DNA of 43,477 nucleotides from an uncultured Oscillospiraceae bacterium (GCA_910577365.1 CAJTMU010000014.1:1-43477); one strand, 5' to 3'. Shown: positions 1 to 10,400, counted from the stretch's first letter. Notes: a model not told the origin generated them from the letters alone. Numbers and translations: made by a program.

Positions 1-1041
1 CTCAACCTTATTTTCAGGATATTGAAGCGCGGCGAAAAGCTGGAAAAGGCTTTGGAAAGCGGCGGGGAGCTGTGCGATATGGGTCTGAGATACGATCTGA
101 CGCTTCCCCTCACCCGCTATTTTTCCGCCAACCGACAGAATCTCGCCATGCCATTTAAATGCATTCAGATAGATAAAGTCTACCGCGCTGAAAATCCTCA
201 GAAGGGGCGGCTGCGTGAGTTTATGCAGTGCGATATCGATGTTATCGGCGACGCGGGCTGTGAATGTGAAACGGAGCTTATTGCGGTAACGGCTAAGGCA
301 CTGCTGGCGCTGGATATCGGAGATTTTACCGTAAGGATAAACGACAGGGCAGTGCTGAACAGTCTGCTGCTGGCTTTGGGCTTTACCGAGGAAACGCTTA
401 TGTCGGTCTGCGTGAGCTTTGACAAGCTGGATAAGATAGGTGCGGAAGGCGTAGCGGCGGAACTTGCTGAAAAAGGATTCCCGTCGGAAGCAGTAAGAGG
501 TCTTTCTGAGCTGCTTTCAAGTCTCCCGCTCACTCTTGACAAAGTATCGGAGATAATCGGCGACCCAAGCCGCACCGAAGGTCTGACAAAAATAATCGAA
601 AACAGCCGCGCTATTGCTAAGGGACGCTATAAAATAAAATTCGACATCTCGCTCGTAAGAGGTCAGGGATATTATACTGGTACGGTCTTCGAGGTTCAAA
701 GCGAGAATTTCGGCAGCTCCGTCGCAGGCGGCGGACGGTATGACAAGCTGGTGGGCAAGTTTACAGGAGAGGATTTCCCCGCCTGCGGTTTTTCCATAGG
801 CTTTGAGAGAATCTTCAGTATACTGTCGGACATGGGCAGGAGCTGCGCGGCAAAAAAGAAGATCGCGCTCATTTATGACGAGGACTTTATGGCGGCTTAC
901 GAAAAGGCGGAGGAGCTGCGCGGAGAGCTGGATGTGTCGCTTTACAAAAAGCCGAAGAAAATGAAAGCGCTTCTGGACAGGCTTCAGAGCGGCGGCTTTG
1001 CGGGCTTTGCATATGCCGACGGTGAAATACGGTGGTTCTGA
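1..1041 (+). CDS. hisS: Histidyl-tRNA synthetase, 5'-truncated by the window edge
   Basis: This is a class II aminoacyl-tRNA synthetase that charges tRNA-His in the cytoplasm. The reading frame is open to base 1, so the gene begins outside the window; about 346 residues are visible. The visible part starts just before the GLRYDLTLPLTRYF segment. It then shows motif 2 (RAENPQKGRLREFMQCDIDVIG), the histidine-binding LVRGQGYYTGTVFEV element, and motif 3 (GGGRYD, then GFSIGFERI). About 70 residues follow motif 3, somewhat short for the usual anticodon-binding domain of 90-100 residues. The paralogous HisZ (regulatory subunit of ATP phosphoribosyltransferase) is an alternative. The well-kept motif 2 and YYTGTVFE element favour a true synthetase, and no his biosynthesis gene lies downstream. 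The next gene starts 49 bases after the stop. Confidence 0.8.
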   Translation, partial: LNLIFRILKRGEKLEKALESGGELCDMGLRYDLTLPLTRYFSANRQNLAMPFKCIQIDKVYRAENPQKGRLREFMQCDIDVIGDAGCECETELIAVTAKALLALDIGDFTVRINDRAVLNSLLLALGFTEETLMSVCVSFDKLDKIGAEGVAAELAEKGFPSEAVRGLSELLSSLPLTLDKVSEIIGDPSRTEGLTKIIENSRAIAKGRYKIKFDISLVRGQGYYTGTVFEVQSENFGSSVAGGGRYDKLVGKFTGEDFPACGFSIGFERIFSILSDMGRSCAAKKKIALIYDEDFMAAYEKAEELRGELDVSLYKKPKKMKALLDRLQSGGFAGFAYADGEIRWF

Positions 1042-1090
1042 CCGATTTTTACAATCAGCTGTTGCATTGACAACGAAAGGGGGGTTAACT

Positions 1091-2038
1091 ATGAAAAAAG
1101 TTATTCTTCTCGGCGAACCTCTGGAGCTGTTCAGGACAGAGAACGGCGCTCTTTCGGAGGCTGAACTGTTTACCGCGTCCGCGGCTGGAGCAGAGCTAAA
1201 TGTAGCTGTGGGATTGGCGCGGCTGGGGCTTCACCCCGTTTATGCCACGATAGTGGGAAGCGACGCGGGAGGCGACAGAATACTCGCTTTTATGCGCAAA
1301 CACGGCATTGACAGCAGCCTTGCTGCCAAAGACAAATATCATCAAACAACCGTAATAATGAAAAGCTCCGGCGAAACGCGCCGACTGACGATAAATCCGG
1401 CAGTGTCCTTTATATCCGCCGATGTTTTTGATAAAACGGATTTTTCTGAGATCAGCGCGGTGTGCTTTTCGGGAAGCTTCCCCACTCTATGTGAAAACAC
1501 CGCAAAAGCCGCATTACATATAACGCAGCTTGCAAGATCGGCGGAAGTTCCCGTGGTGTTTGACCCAAATCTGCGCGGAGCGCCGAAAAATTCCCAAAAA
1601 GCGATAGACATTATAAATGAGTTTGCCGCTAAGTCGGATATATTCCTGCCGAGCCTTAACGAAGCAAAGGTTCTTTGCGGCTTTGACGATCCCGAGGAGA
1701 TTGCGGAGCATTACCTTTCCAAAGGAACCCGCAAGATTGTCATAAAACTTGGAAAGCTGGGCGCATTTTACAAAAGCGCGGTTGAAAGCGGCATAGCCCC
1801 AACTTTCCGCGCGGATGATGTAGTCGACGTGGAGGGTGCCGGTGACGGATTCACGGCGGGTCTTATAAGCGGGATATGCGAGGAGATACCGCTGGGTGAG
1901 GCTGTGGTGAGAGCCAATGCCGTCGGCTGTATGCAGATACAGTGCAGGGGCGCTCACGCGGGACTGCCTACCATGGAAAAGCTTCGCGAATATATGCTCG
2001 ACCACCGCTTTGTGGTGGAGGGCTGCAAGGAATTCTGA
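1091..2038 (+). CDS. PfkB-family sugar kinase, 2-keto-3-deoxygluconate kinase-like
   Basis: This 315-residue protein belongs to the ribokinase/PfkB fold and should phosphorylate a sugar or sugar acid with ATP. Visible family features are the N-terminal GAELNVAVGLARLG substrate/lid motif (about residues 33-46), DPNLR (158-162), NEAK (190-193) and the C-terminal anion hole and catalytic motif EGAGDGF (248-254), where the Asp is the catalytic base. The GAELNVA and GAGDGF variants resemble KdgK (2-dehydro-3-deoxygluconate kinase) more than fructokinase, but the substrate is inference. The frame is open further upstream; the ATG at 1091 is chosen because AAAGGGGGG lies just before it and the protein then begins directly with the fold's first strand (KKVILLGEP). 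A HAD phosphatase follows after 31 bases, so the two may be co-transcribed. Confidence 0.85.
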   Translation: MKKVILLGEPLELFRTENGALSEAELFTASAAGAELNVAVGLARLGLHPVYATIVGSDAGGDRILAFMRKHGIDSSLAAKDKYHQTTVIMKSSGETRRLTINPAVSFISADVFDKTDFSEISAVCFSGSFPTLCENTAKAALHITQLARSAEVPVVFDPNLRGAPKNSQKAIDIINEFAAKSDIFLPSLNEAKVLCGFDDPEEIAEHYLSKGTRKIVIKLGKLGAFYKSAVESGIAPTFRADDVVDVEGAGDGFTAGLISGICEEIPLGEAVVRANAVGCMQIQCRGAHAGLPTMEKLREYMLDHRFVVEGCKEF

Positions 2039-2069
2039 AATTTTTTAAAGCCTGTGCCAGGAGGATTTA

Positions 2070-3644
2070 ATGACATTATACGTTTCCGATCTGGACGGAA
2101 CGCTGCTGCGCTCGGACAAAACGCTTTCAGATGAATCGGTGAATACGCTTAACAGATTGATGGCTGACGGAGTAATGTTCACCTATGCAACTGCACGCTC
2201 GTTCAGCAGCGCCGCCCCGCTGGTAAGCGCTTTAAAGCTGACGACCCCCGCTGTTATTTTCAACGGGGTTTTTGTCGTTGACCCAAAAACAGGAGAGCAT
2301 CTTATCGAGAATATTTTTTCCGAGGAAAGCTTTGAGCTTGCACGTGACTATTTTATAACCAATGGACTCGCGCCGCTGGTGTATTCGTTTATAGACGGCA
2401 GGGAACGGGTATCGTATCTTAAGGACAGGCTTGACGAGGTACGCGGCTATGTGGAATCGAGGAGCGGCGACAAGCGGCTTCGCCCTGTTCGCAGCTATCG
2501 AGAACTGTTTAAGGGGAGCGTGTTTTATTTTACGCTTCTGAATCCGAAAAGCCCCGAAGAAGCGGACAAAATCTTCTCGCGCGAAAACGGTTTTTCACGA
2601 AATTATATGAAAGATACCTATGACGACAGCATGTGGTATGAGATTTTTGCCGCTGAAGCGAGCAAGGCGGGAGCGCTGCATCAGGCGGCAAAGCTTTCGG
2701 GCGCGAAAGAGCTTGTCTGTTTCGGAGACAACTATAATGATATGTCCATGATACTTTCGGCGGATATCGGGGTGGCTGTGAGCAACGCTTGCGAGGAACT
2801 TAAGCGAAACGCGGATATAGTCATCGGCACCAACGACGAGGGCGCCGTCGCGGAGTTTATCCGAAAGCGCGAAAACGTTCCAAAGGAAACAAACAGGTTT
2901 TCGGAAGCTCTCGGGCGCGCTATGATACGGCAAAAGGGTATGCACGGCTCGGTAGGCACACAAAACGAAAAACTTATACACGCTACGCTCAAAAACTACT
3001 ACTCCCCTTTTTCTGATGAACAGGAAATAAAAATCGGTAATTTCTACGCCGACGCGGTAAACGAGAATGGCATTTTTGAAATACAAACCCGTGCGCTAAA
3101 GCGGCTATCTGAAAAACTGAAGCAGTTTACCGCAGGTTCTCACGTCAATATTGTTTATCCGGTGGAAGCGAATGTCCGCACGACATATATAAATACCGAC
3201 ACGGGGGAGATCGTAAAGGAGACCCCATACCGCTGCCACAACCCAAAGCTGAAAATATTTTCGGAGCTGTATTCCATAAGGGAGTTTATTTTTAATGGGA
3301 GCGTCAGCGTGATACTCGCGCGGCTGAAGCTGGACAAGCGGGTATATTTCAGCGGGCAGATGCCGGATATGCGCAGCAGATCTGCGCGGAAAAAGCTGTA
3401 TATCGAGAAGATACCGCTGGAGCTGCTGGAGGAGATACGGCTTGATAACCCACGGGACTATGCGAGGTGGCTGCCCGAAAATCTTCCCGAAAGGTTCACA
3501 AAAAAGGATTTTTGCGCCGCCGCGAAGGATTCTCCTGCGTCACTCAGGCTTGAACTTCTGAGGGCGGCGGGTCTGCTGGAGCAGGTCGGCAAAAGCGGTC
3601 GGAGCTATGTGTATTCGGTCAAAGGGCATTACTCGAAAAATTAA
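2070..3644 (+). CDS. Cof-type HAD phosphatase fused to a C-terminal conserved domain with winged-helix-like end
   Basis: This 524-residue protein has two parts. Residues 1-265 are a complete Cof/HAD-IIB hydrolase: DLDGT (D7 nucleophile, D9), the Thr of motif II near 41, Lys199 of motif III and GDNYND (219-224) as motif IV. Such enzymes dephosphorylate sugar phosphates, FMN or similar small molecules. Residues 290-515 are a separate domain beginning MHGSVGTQNEKLIHATLK. It contains EIKIGNFYADAVNENGIFEIQT (319-340), then IVYPV (361-365), and ends in a segment (470-515) that reads like a winged helix. From memory, a free-standing protein of about 250 residues like this second part is common in Clostridia; I know no function for it. 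The AD...EIQ spacing faintly recalls PD-(D/E)XK nucleases, which is only a hypothesis. The ribosome site CAGGAGG precedes the ATG. addB follows after 9 bases. Confidence 0.8.
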   Translation: MTLYVSDLDGTLLRSDKTLSDESVNTLNRLMADGVMFTYATARSFSSAAPLVSALKLTTPAVIFNGVFVVDPKTGEHLIENIFSEESFELARDYFITNGLAPLVYSFIDGRERVSYLKDRLDEVRGYVESRSGDKRLRPVRSYRELFKGSVFYFTLLNPKSPEEADKIFSRENGFSRNYMKDTYDDSMWYEIFAAEASKAGALHQAAKLSGAKELVCFGDNYNDMSMILSADIGVAVSNACEELKRNADIVIGTNDEGAVAEFIRKRENVPKETNRFSEALGRAMIRQKGMHGSVGTQNEKLIHATLKNYYSPFSDEQEIKIGNFYADAVNENGIFEIQTRALKRLSEKLKQFTAGSHVNIVYPVEANVRTTYINTDTGEIVKETPYRCHNPKLKIFSELYSIREFIFNGSVSVILARLKLDKRVYFSGQMPDMRSRSARKKLYIEKIPLELLEEIRLDNPRDYARWLPENLPERFTKKDFCAAAKDSPASLRLELLRAAGLLEQVGKSGRSYVYSVKGHYSKN

Positions 3645-3653
3645 GGTGATAGT

Positions 3654-6600
3654 ATGACAAGATTTATAGTCGGCAGAGCCTGCTGTGATATATCCGAAAA
3701 AATGCGGCGGGAAATGACCTATCTGCTTCAAAAGGCTCCCGAAGCGCAGAAAATAATATATATCGTTCCTGACCAGTTTGAATACGAAACTGAAAAGGCC
3801 GTATACCGCGCACTGGACGAGCGCGGACTAACGGGGCGCTCCTCGGAAGTAAACATTCGCACATTTTCCTCGCTTTCGGAGGAGATACTGAGTACTCTTG
3901 ATGAGAAAAAGCGTCCCGCCGACGATATTGTCAAAAATATCATCATGCACCGCGTTATAAAAGAAAACAAAAACAGCCTGCGCGCCTTAGGGGCTGTCGC
4001 GGACAAGCCCGGGTTCTGCCACAGGATGGTGCAGACGGTAACAATGCTCAAAACCGCAGGAATAGCGGACAGAGAACTGGCAGAGGAGAACATAGAACTT
4101 AAGCTGGCGGAGCTTCCCGACAGCGGAAAGGGCAGAAAAGATATCCGCGGCTATTCGCTTATCACCGACAAGCTGAGGGACGTGGGACTGTTGTATTTAG
4201 CGTACAACGCGCGGCTTTCGGAGCGTTACCTCGATAAGCTGGACTTCACCGCGCGCGCGGCTGAGCTTATATCCTCCTCCGACGTGTTTGACGACGCTAT
4301 GGTTCTTGTGGACTGCTTTAACGACTTTACCAACAGCCAGATGAATTTTTTAAAGAACGTTGTGACCTTTGCAGACAACGTTACGCTGGGATTTGCCGCG
4401 GAGCTGTGCCCGAGCGGAGGGCGCAAAGATATTTTCGGGACTATCGGGGGGCAGATATCCCGCCTTAAGGAACAGGCGGAGATAGAAGGTGAAGCCGTTT
4501 TCCTCACCGACGGCTTAAAGGAACGCGTAAGCAGCGAGGCTGTGCGCTTCCTCTCGGATAATATCTACGGCGAGGGACAAAGCGACACGGTAAATCCGCC
4601 GGAACTTGTAACAGCTCGTGATATCCACGAGGAGCTTGATTATGTTGCGGCTAAAATAAGACAGCTCACCACAGAGGGCGGTATGCGGTACAAAGACATA
4701 GCGGTTTTATGCGCCGGTCCGAACGTTTACGGAAGCTATGTGGAAAGCACGTTCGCTAAGTACGACATACCCGTTTTCTGCGATATTCCCGAAAGCATAC
4801 TTCATCAGCCGCCCATTAACCTTATAATATCTCTTCTGAATGCGCTGAAAAGTTTTTCTGCGGAAACCGTGCTGAGCTATATAAAAACAGATTTTTTACA
4901 GCGTGAAATTATCGGTCGCGACGGAAAGCCGCGCATGGCAGGGCTTACAAAAAAGGATATTGACGTTTTTGAGAACTATATATACGAATGGGCAATAGGG
5001 ACCGATGCGCTGAGAAGCGGATTTATTTTCAACGACAAAAACACCGACCACGCGGAGGAAATACGAAAAGCGGTGGTGGAGCCGCTGCTGGCTCTTGGTC
5101 AGCGTGTTAAGGACAAAAACGGCGACGAGATCACCGAACAGCTTTATGAATTTATAATAAACGAGATTGGCATGAGCCGTGCCATAACTGCGCGCTGCAA
5201 AAACGCGGGCGGAACAGTAAACTCCGAGCTGATATCGCTTTATCAGCGGCTTTGGGATACCATTTCGGGAATTTTCGACAACCTGTGGCACGGGCTGAAA
5301 AACGATAAAATATCGCTTGCGGAATATACGCGCCTTTTCCGTGATATCTGTGCGGAAACCACTCTCGCAAAGCCGCCGCAGTATATCGACACGGTGCTGG
5401 TGGGAGATATCGACAGAACGCGGGCGGGCGATGTAAAAGCGGTATTTATCATCGGAGCGCTTTACGACACGTTCCCCTCCCCCGCCGCCGAAGCGGGGAT
5501 ATTCTCGGAATTTGAAACGGAGCTTATCCGCGAAAACATTTTCAATTTTGACAATACCCACAAAAAGGAGTACTCCCTTAAAAGCGTGAGGGAGCAGTAC
5601 TGCCTGTCGCTTTATCGTGTATACAAAGCGATTTCCCTGCCCTCAGAGTTTATTTGCGTGACCTGCCCTGAAACGGATATATCAGGAAGAGCGGTTATAC
5701 GCTCAGAAATTTTCGGGGAGACACTGCGGCTTTTCAAAAATGCACGCGTCCGCAAGGCAGCGGAATACGGAGAGGCGTTCTACTGCCGCTCGGTCAAGGC
5801 GGCAAGGCAGCGCTGCGCGGCGGGAATATATTCCGATTCCGCTGAGCAGTTGTCTTTAAGAGCAGCGCTAATCTCAGCAGGTCATGGAGAGTATGTTGAA
5901 CGGCTGAACCGCCTGAGAGATATCCGCCGATACGGTCAATCACGGCGATTAAATAAAAAAACCGCTGAAAAACTGTTCGGCACAAATATTTCCGCAACTA
6001 AGATAGAAGCTCTCAATGCGTGCCGCTTCGCCTATTTCTGTGAGCAGGGACTGAAAATACGCCAGACATCACAGCGCAGCTTTAACAGCCTTTTCAGAGG
6101 AAATGCAGTGCATTATGTGCTGCAAAAAATTCTGGAACGCTACTGCGCGGATATGGAGGATTTTTTCAGACTGGACAGGCAGGCTTTGTCGGGGTTGGTG
6201 GAATTCTATCTTACGGAATACCGTATTAACGAGTCCAACGGGGATTTTGCAGGCGATAAACGGATTGAATACCTCTACAATAATATTGCGGTAGCCGCCT
6301 GTGACGTGCTGATAGTGATCCAGGCAGAGTTCGCGGCGAGATTTTACCGCCCGAAGCTGTTTGAGCTTAAGCTGTCAGAAAATCCGAAAGCAGGTCTTAT
6401 TGATAACGGCGGTATTTTCAGCGGAGCGCTGCCCCAAGCCGCACTGTTTACGGAAAGCATATCGGAAGCCATGCCGGAAAGCAGGAATACAACCGCCCCG
6501 CAAATGGGAAGTATTTACGTCAGACCGCTTAAGATAACAGCAGGCGGGCGTGATTTCATCATCACTGGCACAATAGACCGTGTGGATATGTTCACAGATA

Positions 6601-7238
6601 ATTCGGGCAGAAATTACCTGCGTGTGGTGGACTACAAGACGGGACGGCGGCAATTCAGCGTACACAACGCAAAATATGGTGTAAACGTCCAGATGCCGCT
6701 GTATCTGTTCGCGCTGTGCGACGCAAACAGCGGGTCGGGTGTGTTCCCCGGAGGAGTGGCATACACTCCTGCCAAGATATCAGGGGCTATGCCAAGCCGC
6801 CTTTCCGCGTTCAATCTGCTGTCGCAAAGCTACAAGCAGAGCGGAATGTACGTTCTCGATACCTCAACCTCCGAGGAAATGGAGCACTACGCTGACTTTA
6901 TCACTAAAATCATTTCGGGCGGCATAAGGGATGATTCCGGCGAAAAGCCGCCCAAACCCGATGATATTCTGCCCGAACCGGACAACCGGCTAACGGCGGA
7001 GGAATTTGAGAGCTTCCGCGGCGAATGTCTGTATAAAGTAGGAAAGCGGCTTGAACAGCTGTGCTGCGGGGATATAGAGCCGATACCGCTTAGCTATAAG
7101 GAAAAGGAAAATATAGAGGGAAAGAGCGTTTCAAAAAACAAGTGCGCGTGTGATTACTGCCGCTTTAAAGATATTTGCGGAAACGTAGGCGCTAAGGAAA
7201 TCGTGCCCGACCCGCCGAAAAAAACTAAAGAGAGTTAA
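3654..7238 (+). CDS. addB: AddB, helicase/nuclease subunit of AddAB (RexB-like)
   Basis: AddB is the inactivated-helicase, Fe-S nuclease partner of AddA. Together they resect double-strand breaks for RecA loading. The 1194-residue length is usual for the family. The start region FIVGRACCDISEKM and IIYIVPDQFEYETEKA is the AddB N-terminus, but the Walker A loop normally read as GRAGSGKT is lost here (GRACCDIS). The C-terminal RecB-like nuclease is intact: GTIDRVD near residue 970 and VVDYKTG near 990. The four Fe-S cysteines are visible as C790 (LNACRFAYF) and C1166-X2-C1169-X5-C1175. The start at 3654 follows AAGGTGATAGT. The gene sits 9 bases after the HAD gene, so it is probably co-transcribed with it, while addA has its own promoter as well. 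Confidence 0.93.
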   Translation: MTRFIVGRACCDISEKMRREMTYLLQKAPEAQKIIYIVPDQFEYETEKAVYRALDERGLTGRSSEVNIRTFSSLSEEILSTLDEKKRPADDIVKNIIMHRVIKENKNSLRALGAVADKPGFCHRMVQTVTMLKTAGIADRELAEENIELKLAELPDSGKGRKDIRGYSLITDKLRDVGLLYLAYNARLSERYLDKLDFTARAAELISSSDVFDDAMVLVDCFNDFTNSQMNFLKNVVTFADNVTLGFAAELCPSGGRKDIFGTIGGQISRLKEQAEIEGEAVFLTDGLKERVSSEAVRFLSDNIYGEGQSDTVNPPELVTARDIHEELDYVAAKIRQLTTEGGMRYKDIAVLCAGPNVYGSYVESTFAKYDIPVFCDIPESILHQPPINLIISLLNALKSFSAETVLSYIKTDFLQREIIGRDGKPRMAGLTKKDIDVFENYIYEWAIGTDALRSGFIFNDKNTDHAEEIRKAVVEPLLALGQRVKDKNGDEITEQLYEFIINEIGMSRAITARCKNAGGTVNSELISLYQRLWDTISGIFDNLWHGLKNDKISLAEYTRLFRDICAETTLAKPPQYIDTVLVGDIDRTRAGDVKAVFIIGALYDTFPSPAAEAGIFSEFETELIRENIFNFDNTHKKEYSLKSVREQYCLSLYRVYKAISLPSEFICVTCPETDISGRAVIRSEIFGETLRLFKNARVRKAAEYGEAFYCRSVKAARQRCAAGIYSDSAEQLSLRAALISAGHGEYVERLNRLRDIRRYGQSRRLNKKTAEKLFGTNISATKIEALNACRFAYFCEQGLKIRQTSQRSFNSLFRGNAVHYVLQKILERYCADMEDFFRLDRQALSGLVEFYLTEYRINESNGDFAGDKRIEYLYNNIAVAACDVLIVIQAEFAARFYRPKLFELKLSENPKAGLIDNGGIFSGALPQAALFTESISEAMPESRNTTAPQMGSIYVRPLKITAGGRDFIITGTIDRVDMFTDNSGRNYLRVVDYKTGRRQFSVHNAKYGVNVQMPLYLFALCDANSGSGVFPGGVAYTPAKISGAMPSRLSAFNLLSQSYKQSGMYVLDTSTSEEMEHYADFITKIISGGIRDDSGEKPPKPDDILPEPDNRLTAEEFESFRGECLYKVGKRLEQLCCGDIEPIPLSYKEKENIEGKSVSKNKCACDYCRFKDICGNVGAKEIVPDPPKKTKES

Positions 7239-7246
7239 TAAAGCCA

Positions 7247-7316
7247 GTGCGGGGCGCTGCCGCAGCCCACCGCCAAAGGGACTTGTCCCTTTGGAAACCC
7301 TGTTTCCAGCGCTATG
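7247..7316. repeat. Intergenic palindromic repeat-like element
   Basis: The addB-addA gap holds a GC-rich segment with a perfect inverted repeat at about 7272-7293 (CCAAAGGGAC, 2-base spacer, GTCCCTTTGG). It is flanked by GGGCGCTGCCGCAGCCC on one side and GGAAACCCTG on the other. It has the look of the short dispersed intergenic elements with a GGGCGCTGCC...CCAAAGGGA core that I recall from Ruminococcaceae genomes. Only one copy is in this window, so repeat status is from memory and unproven. It could alternatively act as a terminator for addB, but no long T run follows. Confidence 0.5.
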
Positions 7317-7348
7317 CAATACCAAATTATTCAGTTTATTTTGCAAGG

Positions 7349-7376
7349 TTGTTATGTGTACAAAAGCTGATATACT
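7349..7376 (+). promoter_or_regulatory. Sigma-A promoter for addA
   Basis: TTGTTA (7349-7354), a 16-base spacer and TATACT (7371-7376) lie 25 bases before the addA ATG. This position also argues against longer upstream starts for addA, which would overlap the -35 box. Confidence 0.6.
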
Positions 7377-7401
7377 ATTGGAAAGGAGCCGTAAAACAAA
7401 G

Positions 7402-10400
7402 ATGGCAAACAAACCCACAAGGCAGCAGCAGAGAGCGATCGACGCTCCCCATAACAGTTCAGTAATTGTCACCGCCGCCGCGGGCAGCGGAAAAACCACA
7501 CTGCTTGTTGAGCGCATGGTAAGGCTTCTTTCTGATAAAGCGCTCAGGATAGAGGGCGACAGCGTTGCCGTAATGACATTTACCCGAAACGCCGCGGACA
7601 GTCTCCGCGTGAAGCTGATGTCCGCGCTCGGAAAAAAGCTGAAAGACGCCGAAACTTCCGAAAGCGAAAAGGAATATCTTTCGGAACAGCTTATAAAGCT
7701 GCGCTCCGCTTCAATAGGCACGATAGATTCGTTCTGCATAAATATTATACGCGAAAACGTACAGAGCTTTGGGCTGCCCGTGAATTTTACCATAGCCGAC
7801 TCCGCAAAAAAAGCAAGCATGCAGGCGCTTGCCATGCAGATGACCCTCAAGTATTTTTACGACGACGAAGGGGACATAACCCCCGAGGATAGAGCCGCGC
7901 TTTTCTGCACCTTCAGCTTTGAGGACGATTCCCTTTTGCAGGACACGATATCGCGCATTGCTGAAAAGCTGAGTTCCTACGCGGACAGCGAGAAGTGGCT
8001 GGACGAATGCGCTGCGGCTTACGAAAGCATTGAGAGCCTTGAAAAGCGCTACATAGCGATTTACAGCCGCAAGATCAAAAGCATCGTCGCTGATTTTTGC
8101 CGCTCGGTAAGCCGATATAAAGCTATCATAACGGAATACGACGAATGGTGCGCGGAAAATCTTCCTGAAAAGCGGGAAAAAATCATATCCAATCTTCAAG
8201 AAATAAGTCTTGCGGAGCGCGGATTGTTCCACAAGGCCGTGAGATATTCCGCGAAAATGCGTAAAGCGCCCTCTATGGACGCTTTGGAGGAGTTTTGCTC
8301 ACACTCGCTGGATTTCAACCAAAAGCTCGCTACGCTGAACAGATTTGACGCGGGCAATCCCATCAAGGCGAAATTCAAGAAATGCCGCGAAAAAAACAAG
8401 GAAGCGCTGAAAAAGCTGTCGGAACTCAGCTTCGTTAAATCGGAGGAGGAACTTATGCTCGGCGGGCAGCGCTCCGCGGTAGGAACGTTGATAAAGCTGA
8501 TAAAGAAATATATGGGTTTTTATACCGATATCAAGCTGACCTCTGGCAAACCGGATTTTTCCGACTGCGAGCTTATGCTGCTGGAAAAGCTGAGAACCGA
8601 CGAGAGCTTCCGCCGACAGCTGTCTGACAGGTTCAGCTGCATAATCGTAGACGAGTTTCAGGACTCCAACGACGTTCAGTCGGAAATTTTCCGTCTTATC
8701 TCAAATGGCAGAAACAACCTGTTTTATGTCGGCGACGTAAAACAGGCGATATATATGTTCCGCGGTGGAAATCCGAGGATAATGGCAGGGCTGTGCCGCG
8801 TTCCAGAGCGGCTTGGGTATCTGGGCAAGGGCTTGACGGTAAGCCGTTCCGCTTCCGACATAAGATTTTGTTTTAGTGCGGGAAATAGGGATATCGCGGA
8901 CTTTTGCGGGCGGCACAGGCGGTTTACTGTTATACCGCTCAACAGGAATTTCCGAAGCCGCCGCACGGTTATCGACTTTGTAAACGCGGTTTTTTCGGGG
9001 CTTATGACCAAGAGGTACGGATCTGTGGATTACAGCGGCGATGCGCGGCTTGAATTCGGCGCGCCTTACCCCGAAATACCCGAGGAACAAAAACGCCTTT
9101 ATGAAGCGGAAGTCGACCTTATAGACTACCCCGACCCCAAAAAGGAAAACGGCGACAGCTCAGAGGAAAGAGCGGACTTCGATCAGGCGCTGTTTGTCGC
9201 GGACAGAATAAAAAGACTTATTGACAGTAAATTTACTGTCACCGTCGACGGAGAAACGCGTCCGTGCAGATACTCGGATATCGCCATACTGCTGCGCGGA
9301 AACGGCAGAATGTCGGGATATAAAGATACGCTGGAGAAATTCGGGATACCAGCTGTCACGCCCTCGGGAAAGGAATTTCTCGAATCCGAGGAAATAGGGC
9401 TTATAATGAATTTTCTGCGGGTGATAGATAATCCTCTGAGCGATGAGGAGCTTCTGAAAGTCCTTATGTCCCCGATATACGAACTTTCAGCGGAGGAGCT
9501 TGCGCAGATAAGGCTGGGCACGCTGGGGCTTCCCGAACTTCCGCGGGAGAGCACGGATAAGATATCCGCCCGACTGCGCGGAAGCTCGTTGTACGGCTGC
9601 CTTAACGCCTGTCTGCGCCCTCTTGCCGAGCCGGAGGAGAGCGAGGATGATTGCGACGGTCTTTATGAAGCGGCGAGGGCACAGGAAGCAGCGCTCTCCG
9701 CAAGCGGGATAAAACGAGAAATAAACCCCAAAGCGGCGAAATTCATGTCCGACCTGAACGCTTTGCGAATGTACATGAGCGGCAGTTCCGTTGAAAACCT
9801 TGTGCGCAGAGTTTACGATCTGACCGAGCTTTACGGGATAATATCCACCTACGAAGGCAGCCGTCAGCGCGTTTCAAATATTCGGCTTATGCAGAAATAC
9901 GCAGCGGATTTCGAGGAAAACGACGGCGGAACGCTCAGCGACTTTATCCGCTTTATAAACTCGTCGCGCGCCCACAAAAGCGGTTTTGAAGCGGGCGCCG
10001 TTCCCGAAGACGCAGGAAACGCGGTGAAGATAATGACCTTTCACGGCAGCAAGGGGCTGGAAATGCCCATCTGCATAATCGCCGAGCTGGACAGGAGAGC
10101 CTCGGATAAGGACGCTTCGGGAAAGGTGCTGATAAGCCACACGCATGGGCTTGCCATGGAATACGTTGACAGGAAGATACGCATGAAGCTCAAGCCGTTC
10201 GCTTATAAGGCGCTTCACGACGTTATTTATGACGGGATATTCGGCGAGGAGCTGCGGCTGCTGTATGTGGCAATGACACGCGCCCAAGAAAAGCTGATTC
10301 TTGTGGGAAAAAAATCGGCGCTGAACACCGCGTCGGAAATGCGGGAGGGCGCTCCCGAAACCGCGTTCTCCAATCTTTCACCGCTGAGCTGGATACTCTC

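Noticed and set aside
4896..5561. 221-residue minus-strand open frame inside addB
   Set aside because: Shadow frame; addB is continuous with all expected motifs on the plus strand.
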